From Dehalococcoidia bacterium (GTDB lineage: Bacteria; Chloroflexota; Dehalococcoidia; DSTF01; JALHUB01), in assembly GCA_030018455.1 (NCBI GenBank), contig JASEFU010000001.1, positions 373,545 through 437,544 of the forward strand: DNA of 64,000 nt, given 5' to 3'. The notes under the pieces are model-generated. The model did no database searches. It was not told where the DNA came from and saw nothing but the letters and a program-made list of their open reading frames with translations. Numbering within the stretch: the stretch's first letter is position 1; every line of letters begins with the position of its first letter. The translations under genes were made by a program, and so were the position numbers. Positions 8,712 to 16,625 of the stretch are shown in pieces.

Positions 8712-10034
8712 ATGCTCGAAGTTCTCACCGATAAGCTCCAGTCCGTCTTTCGACGCCTCAGCAGCCGCGGCATTGTCACCGAAAAAGACCTCGATGAGGC
8801 CCTGCGCGAGGTCCGCCTCGCCCTCCTCGAGGCCGACGTCAACTTCCGCGTCGTGCGCGAGTTCATCGCCGGCGTGCGGGAGCAGGCGCTCGGCGCCGAG
8901 GTGCTGGAAAGCCTTACCGGGCCGCAGCAGGTCGTCTCCGTCGTCCACAAGCAGCTCGTCGAGGTGCTGGGCAAGAGTCACGCCGCAATCCAGCCCGCGA
9001 AACAGCCGCCGACCGTCATCATGCTCGTCGGGCTGAAGGGCTCCGGCAAGACGACGACGGCGGCCAAGCTGGCGCTCAACCTGAGGAAGCAGGGCTACAA
9101 GCCGCTCATGGTCTCCGCCGACCCGCACCGGGTGGCGGCGGGCGAGCAGTTGCAGTCGCTGGGGCGGCAGCTCAGCATCCCGGTCTTCGGCGACGGCGCA
9201 TCGCCCTCGAAGCTGGCGAAGGGCGCCTTCGACGAGGCGCGACGCACGGGCGCCAACCTGCTCATCGTCGACACGCCGGGCTACATGCAGGTCGCGGGCG
9301 AGATGCTGGCCGAGGTGCGGGAGCTGCACCGCGAGTTCGCGCCCTCCGAGGTGCTGCTCATCGTCGACGCCATGACGGGGCAGGAGGCGGTGAACGTTGC
9401 CCAAGAGTTCCACGACGCGCTGGGCATAACGGGGTTCATCATCACCAAGATGGACGGTGACGCGCGCGGCGGCGCCGCCCTCTCGATACGCGCCGTGACC
9501 GGCGTCCCCGTGAAGTTCATCGGCACGGGGGAGAAGGTCGACGCGCTGGAGGCGTTCCACCCCGATCGCTTCGCCTCGCGCATCCTCGGCATGGGCGACG
9601 TCCTCAGCCTCATCGAAAAGGCGCAGGAGACGGTCGACCGGCAGCAGGCGAAGTCGATGGAGCGCAAGCTGAAAGCGGGCACCCTCGACCTGAACGATTT
9701 TCTCGCCCAGATCCAGCAGGTGAAGAAGATGGGGCCGCTAACGCAGGTGCTCGAGATGCTGCCGGGCTTCTCGGGGATCAAGAAGCAACTGGGAAACGTG
9801 CAGCTCGACGATTCGGCGTGGAAGCGAGCAGAAGCGATAGTCTATTCGATGACGCCGCTGGAGCGCCACAACCCGGAGATAATCGACGGCAGCCGGCGAC
9901 GGCGCATCGCGCAGGGCAGCGGCACGAGCGTGCAGGATATCAACCAGTTGCTGAAGCAGTGGCGCGAGGCCAAGCGCCTGATGGAGGCCATAGCCTCCGG
10001 CCGGGGGCCGAAACAGTTTGGCCAACTGCGCTGA
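8712..10034 (+). CDS. ffh: Signal recognition particle protein Ffh
   Basis: This 440-aa GTPase binds signal sequences of nascent membrane proteins and SRP RNA and docks with FtsY. It has the N-domain helices (1-95), the G domain with P-loop GLKGSGKTTT at 107-116, TKMDGD at 246-251 and ALSIRAVTG, and a C-terminal M domain with RRIAQGSGTSVQDINQLLKQ near 395-415. Length is normal for the family. Some residues that are nearly invariant elsewhere differ: the P-loop has Lys109 where Gln is usual, the DTYRPAA motif reads DPHRVAA (137-143), and DTAGR reads DTPGY (187-191). It heads the ribosomal gene group and is followed 46 bases later by rpsP. Confidence 0.95.
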   Translation: MLEVLTDKLQSVFRRLSSRGIVTEKDLDEALREVRLALLEADVNFRVVREFIAGVREQALGAEVLESLTGPQQVVSVVHKQLVEVLGKSHAAIQPAKQPPTVIMLVGLKGSGKTTTAAKLALNLRKQGYKPLMVSADPHRVAAGEQLQSLGRQLSIPVFGDGASPSKLAKGAFDEARRTGANLLIVDTPGYMQVAGEMLAEVRELHREFAPSEVLLIVDAMTGQEAVNVAQEFHDALGITGFIITKMDGDARGGAALSIRAVTGVPVKFIGTGEKVDALEAFHPDRFASRILGMGDVLSLIEKAQETVDRQQAKSMERKLKAGTLDLNDFLAQIQQVKKMGPLTQVLEMLPGFSGIKKQLGNVQLDDSAWKRAEAIVYSMTPLERHNPEIIDGSRRRRIAQGSGTSVQDINQLLKQWREAKRLMEAIASGRGPKQFGQLR

Positions 10035-10080
10035 CTCTGCTATTATTCCCCTTGTCCGACAACTGCCTGGAGGTGATTGA

Positions 10081-10362
10081 TTGCTGAGAATCCGCTTGCG
10101 GCGCGTGGGCAAGAAGAAGCAGCCCGCCTATCGAATCGTCGTCGCTGACTCGCGGTCGCCGCGGGATGGCGCGTTCATCGAAATAATCGGCCTGTACGAC
10201 CCGCTGACCGACCCGGCCACCGTCAACATCGATGAAGAGAAGGCGCGGAAGTGGCTGGGCCAGGGAGCGCAGCCCTCGGAGACGGCGGCCAAGCTGCTGG
10301 CCCGGCAGGGCATCATAGAGAGGAGCGAGAAGAGCGCGCCTCCGTCGCCGGCGACGGAATGA
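10081..10362 (+). CDS. rpsP: Small ribosomal subunit protein bS16
   Basis: The 93-aa protein begins [20 protein letters not shown] and continues with [19 protein letters not shown], both signature stretches of bS16, a 16S rRNA-binding protein of the 30S body. Length fits the family. The start is TTG, chosen because GGAGGTGA lies five bases upstream and the first residues match the family start. It follows ffh and precedes khpA and rimM, the usual order of this translation operon. Confidence 0.95.
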   Translation: MLRIRLRRVGKKKQPAYRIVVADSRSPRDGAFIEIIGLYDPLTDPATVNIDEEKARKWLGQGAQPSETAAKLLARQGIIERSEKSAPPSPATE

Positions 10363-10384
10363 CCTTTCATCCTCAGTTCTGCAA

Positions 10385-10618
10385 ATGAAAGAGTTGATCG
10401 AGTATATCGCCAGGGCCATCGTCGACAACCCGGACGAGGTGGTGGTAAGGGAGGAGGAGGAAGGGGACCGCATCGTGTTCTACCTGCAGGTGGCGGAGTC
10501 GGACATGGGGAAGGTGATCGGGAAGCAGGGGCGGATCGCGAACGCGATGCGCACGCTTCTCAAGGTGGCGGCAGCGAAGGGCGGCGTGCGCCGCGCGTCG
10601 CTGGAAATCGGCGAATAA
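10385..10618 (+). CDS. khpA: KH-domain RNA-binding protein KhpA
   Basis: A 77-aa protein made of one KH domain. The conserved loop reads GKVIGKQGRIANAMRTLL at about 42-59, with the GxxG RNA-contact motif. KhpA-type proteins bind small and messenger RNAs, often together with KhpB/Jag, and typically sit between rpsP and rimM, as here. The ATG lies 22 bases after the rpsP stop, which suggests co-transcription and perhaps coupling. Confidence 0.9.
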   Translation: MKELIEYIARAIVDNPDEVVVREEEEGDRIVFYLQVAESDMGKVIGKQGRIANAMRTLLKVAAAKGGVRRASLEIGE

Positions 10619-10688
10619 CCCTCGAACCAAGGACAGACCGCGGCGCCGGCGTTTGGGCGGCCGGCGCGCTTCTTGTTTGATCCTCACG

Positions 10689-11243
10689 ATGGCGAAAACC
10701 ACTAACCGAACGTTACCTCCCACCGAAGGACCGTTCATCGCCGTCGGCCGCGCGCTCGCGCCGGCGGGCCTGGCGGGCGACATCAGAATCGAGCCGCTCA
10801 CGGACGTGGTCGGTCTCTTCTCCAAGGGGCGGAGTCTCTGGCTGAGAGGCGAGCGGTTCGAGGTGGAGCGGGCGCAGCGGCGGAAGGGACAGGTTCTCGT
10901 CAAGCTATCGGGCGTCGACTCGCGCGAGGCGGCGGAGGCGTTGAGGGGAGAAGCCGTTGAGGTGCCGAAAAGCCTCCTCGAACCGCTGCCGGAAGGCAGG
11001 TACTACCGGTTCCAGATCGTCGGTATGCAGGTGTATGACGCGGGACGCGGCCACCTGGGCGAGATTCGTCAAGTGCTTACGACGGGCGCAAACGATGTCT
11101 ACGTGGTGGAGGGAGAAAGGGGAGAGGTGCTGCTGCCAGCGATCGACGACGTGGTCAAGGAAGTGGACGTTGCGGGCGGCAGGATGACCGTCGACCTGAT
11201 GGAGGGGATGCTGCCGGAGGAGCGCGAGGGGCGCGTTCCTTGA
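10689..11243 (+). CDS. rimM: Ribosome maturation factor RimM
   Basis: The 184-aa protein has the N-terminal RimM barrel (FIAVGRALAPAGLAGDIRI, then VKLSGVDSREAAEALRGEAV) and a PRC-barrel-type C-terminal half (RYYRFQIVGMQVYD, then VYVVEGERGEVLLPAIDDVV). RimM binds ribosomal protein uS19 and helps 30S head maturation. The ATG at 10689 was preferred over an in-frame TTG 36 bases upstream because it gives the usual N terminus; neither has a strong ribosome site. The trmD and rplS genes that normally follow are missing: a promoter overlapping the rimM stop and a tRNA gene come next. Confidence 0.93.
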   Translation: MAKTTNRTLPPTEGPFIAVGRALAPAGLAGDIRIEPLTDVVGLFSKGRSLWLRGERFEVERAQRRKGQVLVKLSGVDSREAAEALRGEAVEVPKSLLEPLPEGRYYRFQIVGMQVYDAGRGHLGEIRQVLTTGANDVYVVEGERGEVLLPAIDDVVKEVDVAGGRMTVDLMEGMLPEEREGRVP

Positions 11244-11268
11244 CACCCTGTTCGGCCGAATCTACAAT
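11240..11268 (+). promoter_or_regulatory. Consensus promoter for tRNA-Ala, overlapping the rimM stop codon
   Basis: TTGACA at 11240-11245 and TACAAT at 11263-11268 are separated by exactly 17 bases. Transcription would start about 20 bases before the mature tRNA. The -35 box overlaps the TGA of rimM. Confidence 0.7.
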
Positions 11269-11294
11269 CGAATCGATGCCCCAGAGGCTCAGGT

Positions 11295-11369
11295 GGGGAT
11301 ATAGCTCAATGGGAGAGCGCGGCGTTCGCATCGCCGAGGTTGGGGGTTCGAGTCCCCCTATCTCCACCA
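11295..11369 (+). tRNA. tRNA-Ala (anticodon CGC) with encoded CCA
   Basis: A full cloverleaf can be drawn. The acceptor strands GGGGATA and TATCTCC pair with one G-T wobble, the D arm is GCTC/GAGC, the anticodon stem is CGGCG/CGCCG around loop TTCGCAT, and the T arm is GGGGG/CCCCC around TTCGAGT. Anticodon CGC reads GCG (Ala). The discriminator is A and CCA is encoded at 11367-11369. It has its own consensus promoter just upstream. Confidence 0.95.
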
Positions 11370-11445
11370 ATGCCACCAGCGCAGGACTCCTCACCCTTCT
11401 CACCCGCGGCTATCGGCGTTTCTCTGCGCCCGGACAGGCAGACCC

Positions 11446-12099
11446 GTGAGCACCGATGCGATTGTCGCCCGTCGCCCCATGCTGCGCGGGGTGCTGCATC
11501 TCGGCGCGTTCTTCGCGGCCATCGCGGGCATCGTCGTCATGCTGCTGCTGGCGCACGATGCTCGCGGCTATGTGGGGGCTTCGATCTTCGGCGGCAGCCT
11601 GATCCTGGTCTACGGGACGAGCGCGTTCTATCATCGCGTCCCGTGGGGCCGCCGGATGAAGAACGTGATGGGGCGGCTCGACCACTCGATGATATTCGCG
11701 CTGATAGCGGGGACGTACACGCCGTTCTGCCTGCTGGCGCTGGGAGACGCCTGGGGGATAAGCTTGCTGTCCGTGGCGGCAGGGATAGCGGGCGCGGGCG
11801 CGATCGTCCGGCTGGCGTGGCTCAACACTCCGCGCTGGCTGGCGACGTTCCTCTACCTGAGCGTCGGCTGGGTGGCGCTGGTGGCGGCAACGCAGATACT
11901 CCAGCACCTCGACGCCGCGCCTTTGGGGCTGCTGCTGCTGGGCGGCGTGGCGTACAGCGTCGGCGGGCTGATGTACGCATTTCGCCGGCCGGACCCCTGG
12001 CCGAGGGTGTTCGGGTACCATGAGGTGTTCCACTCGTTTACGGTCGCGGGCAGCTTTTTTCACTACCTGGCGATCGCGGTCTTCCTCCTGCCGGCATAG
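11446..12099 (+). CDS. Hemolysin III / PAQR-family seven-helix membrane protein
   Basis: The 217-aa protein has about seven membrane helices and the family motifs SAFYHRVPWG near 60, RLDHSMIFALIAGTYTPF near 78-95, and a late VFHSFTVAGSFFHYLAI. The conserved Ser, His and Asp residues match the metal site of the PAQR (adiponectin receptor, hemolysin III) superfamily, whose bacterial members are thought to be zinc-dependent membrane hydrolases; the substrate is not known. The start is GTG, 77 bases after the tRNA-Ala CCA. It stands alone between two tRNA genes. Confidence 0.88.
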   Translation: MSTDAIVARRPMLRGVLHLGAFFAAIAGIVVMLLLAHDARGYVGASIFGGSLILVYGTSAFYHRVPWGRRMKNVMGRLDHSMIFALIAGTYTPFCLLALGDAWGISLLSVAAGIAGAGAIVRLAWLNTPRWLATFLYLSVGWVALVAATQILQHLDAAPLGLLLLGGVAYSVGGLMYAFRRPDPWPRVFGYHEVFHSFTVAGSFFHYLAIAVFLLPA

Positions 12100-12249
12100 C
12101 GGGAAGGGCTTTTGCGACCGCTGCGGGAGCTTTGTGACGTCGAGTTAAAGGGGGCATACGCGCAGCGCTAGCACCCCTTCCTTTCAACTGGCGGGACGGC
12201 CTGCGAGTGCGATATCATAGGATACGGTCGCTGGACTCGCGTGTCACGT

Positions 12250-12325
12250 GCCCCCGTAGCTCAGAGGAAAGAGCAGCGGTTTCCTAAACCGCGTGTCGCA
12301 GGTTCGAGTCCTGCCGGGGGTACCA
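12250..12325 (+). tRNA. tRNA-Arg (anticodon CCT) with encoded CCA
   Basis: Acceptor strands GCCCCCG and CGGGGGT pair with a terminal G-T wobble. The anticodon stem GCGGT/ACCGC encloses loop TTCCTAA, giving anticodon CCT for codon AGG. A T arm with loop TTCGAGT follows, the discriminator is A, and CCA is encoded at 12323-12325. A TATCAT at 12213-12218 could be a -10 box, but no well-spaced -35 is seen. Confidence 0.93.
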
Positions 12326-12432
12326 ACCCCCTTGTTCCTGCGGGCTGCTGCCTCCGATGCTCATCAGCCCAGGGAATCGCGCAAGCCGGCGCCGGCAGCG
12401 CCTCCGCCGCGCCCCGGCGCTCCCGCTCGACG

Positions 12433-12831
12433 CTAAAGCCCCGCCTTTTGCAGGTGTTTTTCCACCGTGGCGAGCAGGTCCTGAGGGCTCACCGGCTTGT
12501 CTATGTAGTCTTCAGCGTCCAGTTCAAACCCGCGGCTCCGAGGAATGCCCGTCCCCGATCCCTTCGCCGCGTAGCTCGTAAGCATAAGCAGCGGAATCTT
12601 GGCAAGCTCCGGGTCCTTCTTGAGATGTTCTGCGGCTGAGAACCCGTCCTCGACCGGCATGATTATGTCCAGAAGGATTAGGTCTGGTTTCTCTTCTCTC
12701 GCTTTGCGCAAACCCTCGTCGCCGTTGACCGCGACGATCACCTCGTAAGGCTTGCTTTCCAGAACGGTCCTCGTCGATGCAACGAAATCGGCATCATCGT
12801 CGACGATCAGGATCCTGGCTTTTCTTTCCAC
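12433..12831 (-). CDS. Stand-alone response-regulator receiver protein (CheY-like)
   Basis: A 132-aa single receiver domain. The acidic pocket is DDDAD at the N terminus, the phospho-acceptor Asp lies in PDLILLDIIMPVEDG near residue 54, the conserved Thr in LMLTSYAAKG, and the Lys in YIDKPVSPQDLL. There is no DNA-binding output domain, so it should act by protein contact. The start is GTG with AAGGAGG eight bases upstream. It is the last gene of the leftward unit that holds metF, metV and a histidine kinase, 40 bases after a second receiver gene. Confidence 0.9.
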   Translation of the reverse strand: MERKARILIVDDDADFVASTRTVLESKPYEVIVAVNGDEGLRKAREEKPDLILLDIIMPVEDGFSAAEHLKKDPELAKIPLLMLTSYAAKGSGTGIPRSRGFELDAEDYIDKPVSPQDLLATVEKHLQKAGL

Positions 12832-12871
12832 TACAGGCGCCTCCTTAGCTCAACAGCCTAGACCGACAATG

Positions 12872-13273
12872 TCACGACTTCTTCCTTTTATTGATGAGCG
12901 TGCTCACCCTCTTGAGCAAAACGTCGGGGGACATCGGCTTCTCGACGTAGTCGTCGACGTCAAGCGCGAGCCCTGTCTCCAACTCGTAGCGCCGACGGCT
13001 TGCCTCCTCCCTTACCGAGGTCAGTATTAGAATCGGAATGTCTTTGTACTTCGACCACCTCGGGTCCTGAAGCTCCTTGCAGACGGCAAACCCGTCCATC
13101 TTGGGCATCATCAGGTCAAGGATCATGAGGTCGGGCTGCTCGGCCCTAAGACTGGCCAGGCCCTCTATTCCATCACGGGCAGTTATCACCTCGTACCCCT
13201 GGGACTCTAGGATCAAGGCGACGGCCTCGAGAATATCCGGGTCGTCATCAACGACCAGTATCTTGTGCGCCAT
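12872..13273 (-). CDS. Stand-alone response-regulator receiver protein
   Basis: A 133-aa receiver domain with DDDPDILEAV, phospho-acceptor Asp in PDLMILDLMMPKMDG near 54, the switch Thr in LILTSVREEA, and Lys in YVEKPMSPDVLL. It is clearly similar to the receiver protein that follows, so the pair probably arose by duplication. No output domain is present. GGGAGGAATT precedes the ATG. The kinase encoded two genes upstream is the obvious phosphodonor candidate. Confidence 0.9.
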   Translation of the reverse strand: MAHKILVVDDDPDILEAVALILESQGYEVITARDGIEGLASLRAEQPDLMILDLMMPKMDGFAVCKELQDPRWSKYKDIPILILTSVREEASRRRYELETGLALDVDDYVEKPMSPDVLLKRVSTLINKRKKS

Positions 13274-13331
13274 AATTCCTCCCTCGGCACATTATACTTC
13301 AGCCCTGGTACGTCTTGCCGTACTGTGAATA

Positions 13332-14249
13332 TTACAGTACAGGTCGGGGCATCAATCCAGCCTTTTCTACCAGCTCCGGGACGATCTCTTCCCAGCCCAC
13401 AGCCATGATGTGTATGCCATGCACGCCGGGTATTTCTTTCAGTTGCTCTATGATTTCGAGGACTATCTTTAGCCCTTCATCTTTGGCGCTCTCCGCCTTC
13501 TCCAGCCTGCTGATTATCTCATCGGGCACGGTCACGCCGGAAACGTAGTCCCTCATGTAACGGGCCATACCCAGAGACCGGATGGGTATGACGCCGGCCA
13601 GAATGTGCACCTGCTTATCGAGGCCCCGGTCGCAGACCATCTCCATGAATCTGGCGAACCTAGGCACGTCGTAGACCGCCTGGGTCTGGATGAAATCGGC
13701 GCCGGCCTTGACCTTTTTTGCCAGCCTTCTCACGCGAAACTCGAACGGGTCGGCGAAGGGATTTGCCGCAGCGCCGATAAACAGGGGGACTTCGCCCGTG
13801 ATGTCCTCACCGCAGAGGAACTTCTTTTCATCCCGCATGTCTTTCAGCATCTGAATCAACTGGATAGAGTCGATATCGAAGACGCCCTTGGCGGTGGGAT
13901 GGTTGCCGAACTTCTGATGGTCGCCGGAGAGGCAGAGAAAGTTGCCGATACCGACGGCTACTGCGCCCAACACGTCGCTCTGAAGCGCTATCCGGTTGCG
14001 GTCTCTGACGACCATCTGCATCACCGGTTCCACGCCGACCTGCCTGAGGAGGACGCACCCCGCCATGCTGGACATGCGAACAATGGCCGTCTGGTTATCG
14101 GTCACGTTGACGGCATCGCAGCAGTTGCGAAGCGCTTCCCCCTTTCTCCGCACGACGGCAGCGCTCGTGCCCTTGGGAGGGCCGGCTTCCGCGGTGACCG
14201 CAAACTTGCCGCTTTCGAGTATCTTTTCCAGGTTTGTTCCTGCTTTCAT
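13332..14249 (-). CDS. metF: Methylene-tetrahydrofolate reductase, MetF-type catalytic subunit
   Basis: This 305-aa protein is a TIM-barrel methylene-THF reductase, with FAVTAEAGPPKGT at the N terminus (the conserved catalytic-Glu region), NVTDNQTAIVRMSS, and a SGDHQKFGNHP stretch. It should reduce 5,10-methylene-THF to 5-methyl-THF using FAD. Its ATG overlaps the histidine kinase stop (ATGA). The same unit encodes MetV and three NADH-dehydrogenase-like subunits, so the electron donor is probably NADH through that module rather than free NAD(P)H on MetF. This pairing is known in the Wood-Ljungdahl pathway of acetogens; whether the pathway runs in the reducing or oxidizing direction here cannot be told. 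Confidence 0.88.
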   Translation of the reverse strand: MKAGTNLEKILESGKFAVTAEAGPPKGTSAAVVRRKGEALRNCCDAVNVTDNQTAIVRMSSMAGCVLLRQVGVEPVMQMVVRDRNRIALQSDVLGAVAVGIGNFLCLSGDHQKFGNHPTAKGVFDIDSIQLIQMLKDMRDEKKFLCGEDITGEVPLFIGAAANPFADPFEFRVRRLAKKVKAGADFIQTQAVYDVPRFARFMEMVCDRGLDKQVHILAGVIPIRSLGMARYMRDYVSGVTVPDEIISRLEKAESAKDEGLKIVLEIIEQLKEIPGVHGIHIMAVGWEEIVPELVEKAGLMPRPVL

Positions 14250-15745
14250 CGGCGTCGTCTCCCTTTGGCATCGGTCAGCTTGGGCAGCGTGAAACTAAAT
14301 TTGCTACCCCCGCTGGCCCCGGGACAGGGACTTTCCGCCCATATCTTGCCCCCGTGAGCCTCAACAATCCTCCGGCAAATGGACAACCCAAGCCCTGTCC
14401 CCCTGGTTTCCACGTTGCTTGCCCGAAAGAAGTCTTCGAAGACATGCGACATATCCGCGGGAGGAATGCCGATCCCCGTATCCACAACCTCGACCAGCAA
14501 ATCCCTCTGGCGTTCCCTTGCGCATACGGTTACCGCGCCCTCCTGGGTGTAATTGATGGCGTTGTTTATCAGATTGGTAAACACCTGCTGCAATCGAGAG
14601 GAAGAGCCTTTGACCGCGGGAAGTTCATCGGGAACGTCGACAATCAGGTCTATGCCCTTTGCCTCAGCCAGGTTGCGCTGACCTTCGATGGACCCGTCGA
14701 TTATCTCCCGCAGGCAGACGTTTTCCATTTCTTGAACAATCTGGCCGGTTTCAATACGCGGGATGTCCAGCAGATCGCTGATGAGGGTCAGAAGTTCGTT
14801 GATCCGGAGTGTGCTCCGCTCCAGCATGTTCCTCTGCTTTTCGGAGATTTCTCCCGCAAACCCTCCCAGCATTACCCATAGAAAACCCTGGATGGCGGTA
14901 AGCGGGGCTTTCAGGTCGTGGGCCGCAATCCCGATGAAGTGCAGGAACCGGGCCTTTTCTTCCTGGAGTTTGGCTATCGAGGTGGAGGCGCGTTCCAGCT
15001 CTCCATTCTTCTCCTGGAGTAGCGTGTCACGCAACGCCACGACTTGCCTCTGTCTCTTCCTCAGTTCGCCGGCAATAGCCGTCGTCAAATAGGCCGTGCC
15101 GTAGAGAAGGATGCCCAGAGCCGTGAGCACGGCCAGATTGTAGCTCGCGTCCTCGTATTGCGCGGGCTCGGCAAACCCCTCGAGATTGACGTGAGGTATT
15201 GCGCCTGCATACTCCAGGCCAAACAGAAACGACACCATGATGATCGCCATCGTGGACAGCAGATAGACGACCTGATAGCTGAGCCCGATGCTCGCCAGGA
15301 CGACATGAAAGACGAAGAAGAAGACGAATGGGTTCTCGACGCCCCCCGTGAAGTGGAGCAGAACGATGAGGGCAAACATATCAAGCACGATGTGGATATA
15401 TACGTACTGCCGGACGCGCGGTATAACCCGGTCGGCGCGCACTTTCCTCAGCGCTCGGACCTGCTGCATCAACACGAGGTTGTACAGGGCCATGAAGACG
15501 CAGACGACATAGACCGGCACGGTGGGGAAACCAATGTCAAATCCATACCTGGCTATGAGAGTGACGGCGATGACCCCGAGGATGGCAACCCACCTCATGT
15601 TGTTGAACACGCCGAGGCGCATCACCAGCGTCTCTTCTTCCGGCGTCCGCTCGATCTCCAGCCCGGGCGGAATCTTGCCGTTCACAACGCGGGGTCTCCG
15701 GCTGGGCTGCTCAATGGTCTGCCGTGCCTTCTCTGGCCTTCTCAT
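14246..15745 (-). CDS. Membrane histidine kinase embedded in the metF/metV operon
   Basis: The protein is about 499 aa from the ATG chosen; a TTG 36 bases upstream is also in frame. Residues about 40 to 215 hold six hydrophobic helices, a probable membrane sensor (MASE-like), without a large outer loop. A coiled stretch follows, then a HisKA domain with IAAHDLKAPLTAIQGFL (phospho-His), and a HATPase_c domain with NLINNAINYTQEG, DTGIGIPP and GTGLGLSICRRIVEAHGG. The stop overlaps the metF start. With two receiver proteins two genes downstream it forms a complete signalling module inside a methyl-branch operon. The signal is unknown; the multi-helix sensor suggests a membrane or redox cue. Confidence 0.88.
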   Translation of the reverse strand: MRRPEKARQTIEQPSRRPRVVNGKIPPGLEIERTPEEETLVMRLGVFNNMRWVAILGVIAVTLIARYGFDIGFPTVPVYVVCVFMALYNLVLMQQVRALRKVRADRVIPRVRQYVYIHIVLDMFALIVLLHFTGGVENPFVFFFVFHVVLASIGLSYQVVYLLSTMAIIMVSFLFGLEYAGAIPHVNLEGFAEPAQYEDASYNLAVLTALGILLYGTAYLTTAIAGELRKRQRQVVALRDTLLQEKNGELERASTSIAKLQEEKARFLHFIGIAAHDLKAPLTAIQGFLWVMLGGFAGEISEKQRNMLERSTLRINELLTLISDLLDIPRIETGQIVQEMENVCLREIIDGSIEGQRNLAEAKGIDLIVDVPDELPAVKGSSSRLQQVFTNLINNAINYTQEGAVTVCARERQRDLLVEVVDTGIGIPPADMSHVFEDFFRASNVETRGTGLGLSICRRIVEAHGGKIWAESPCPGASGGSKFSFTLPKLTDAKGRRRR

Positions 15746-15911
15746 GAGACGGAACACCGAAGGGAGTGATGGGCGGATCAAGGGACCGGACCAGCGCGTA
15801 GCGGCCTTGGGGCACGCCCGCCCTTAGAGAGCCCGTACCAGTCAAACCGCACTCTTTCGTTCATGGCGCAAAGCCTGCTGACCTTTCCGCCGTCCTCTTG
15901 CGAAAGCGAAC

Positions 15912-16613
15912 TCAGGTGGTCTGCACTTCGGCCTTCTCGGCCCTTGGAACGACCCCGCATTCGGCATCGACATCAGCCGCCCGCGGCCCGCCGGAACTGC
16001 TGACGTCCCAGTCTTTCACCGGTTCGATCTCGTCCAACTCGTCGAGAAGCCCCATCTCCGCCAGCCGGTCGTAGATCATCTGCCAGGCGCAGGGAACGTT
16101 CTCCGATATTTCGCACTTGCCGCCGGACGACCCACCGCAAGGCCCGTTGAACAGGCTCTTGGCGCACCTGACGAGGGGACAGATGGCCGCGGTCCGCCCC
16201 AGTACACACTTTCCGCATTGCGCACAGACTTCGACAAAGTGACCGGGCCTGTCCTCGATTCCGAGAAACAGGGTATCGAGCGCCGGATAGATCGGCTTTG
16301 TTTGGTGCAGGCTGATCGTTTGCACTCCAAACGAACAGGACATCACCAGGATGCAGTCGGCGGCGGCGATGTCTTCCGATTCCTCCCGCATCGCATCTGC
16401 AACGAGTTCGTCGCAGGCGGTGGGCACGACCATCCAGCCGGTGACCTTCTTGCCGCTGGTCTCGATTTCGGCTTTCATGGCCATGACTTCGGCTTTGCCA
16501 CCCGTGCGACACATGGTGGCGCAGGTGCCGCAGCCGATTATGTAGACACTCTGCCATCTCTCGATGTAACCCATGACTTCGGCCAGAGGCTTTTGTGCCG
16601 TAATTGTCTTCAT
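15912..16613 (-). CDS. metV: MetV-type methylene-THF reductase partner with zinc/iron-sulfur cysteine motifs
   Basis: A 233-aa protein of the family also annotated as MTHFR C-terminal. The N-terminal half has YIIGCGTCATMCRTGGKAEV; the C-terminal part has CAQCGKCVLGRTAAICPLVRC and then NGPCGG and KCEI, cysteine groups expected to bind Fe-S clusters or zinc. In acetogens MetV forms a tight complex with MetF and hands it electrons. The gene sits between the NuoF-like gene (12 bases away) and the kinase. The tail after about 205 is low in conservation. About 165 bases between it and the kinase hold no gene. Confidence 0.85.
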   Translation of the reverse strand: MKTITAQKPLAEVMGYIERWQSVYIIGCGTCATMCRTGGKAEVMAMKAEIETSGKKVTGWMVVPTACDELVADAMREESEDIAAADCILVMSCSFGVQTISLHQTKPIYPALDTLFLGIEDRPGHFVEVCAQCGKCVLGRTAAICPLVRCAKSLFNGPCGGSSGGKCEISENVPCAWQMIYDRLAEMGLLDELDEIEPVKDWDVSSSGGPRAADVDAECGVVPRAEKAEVQTT

Positions 16614-16625
16614 GCTGATTCCGCC

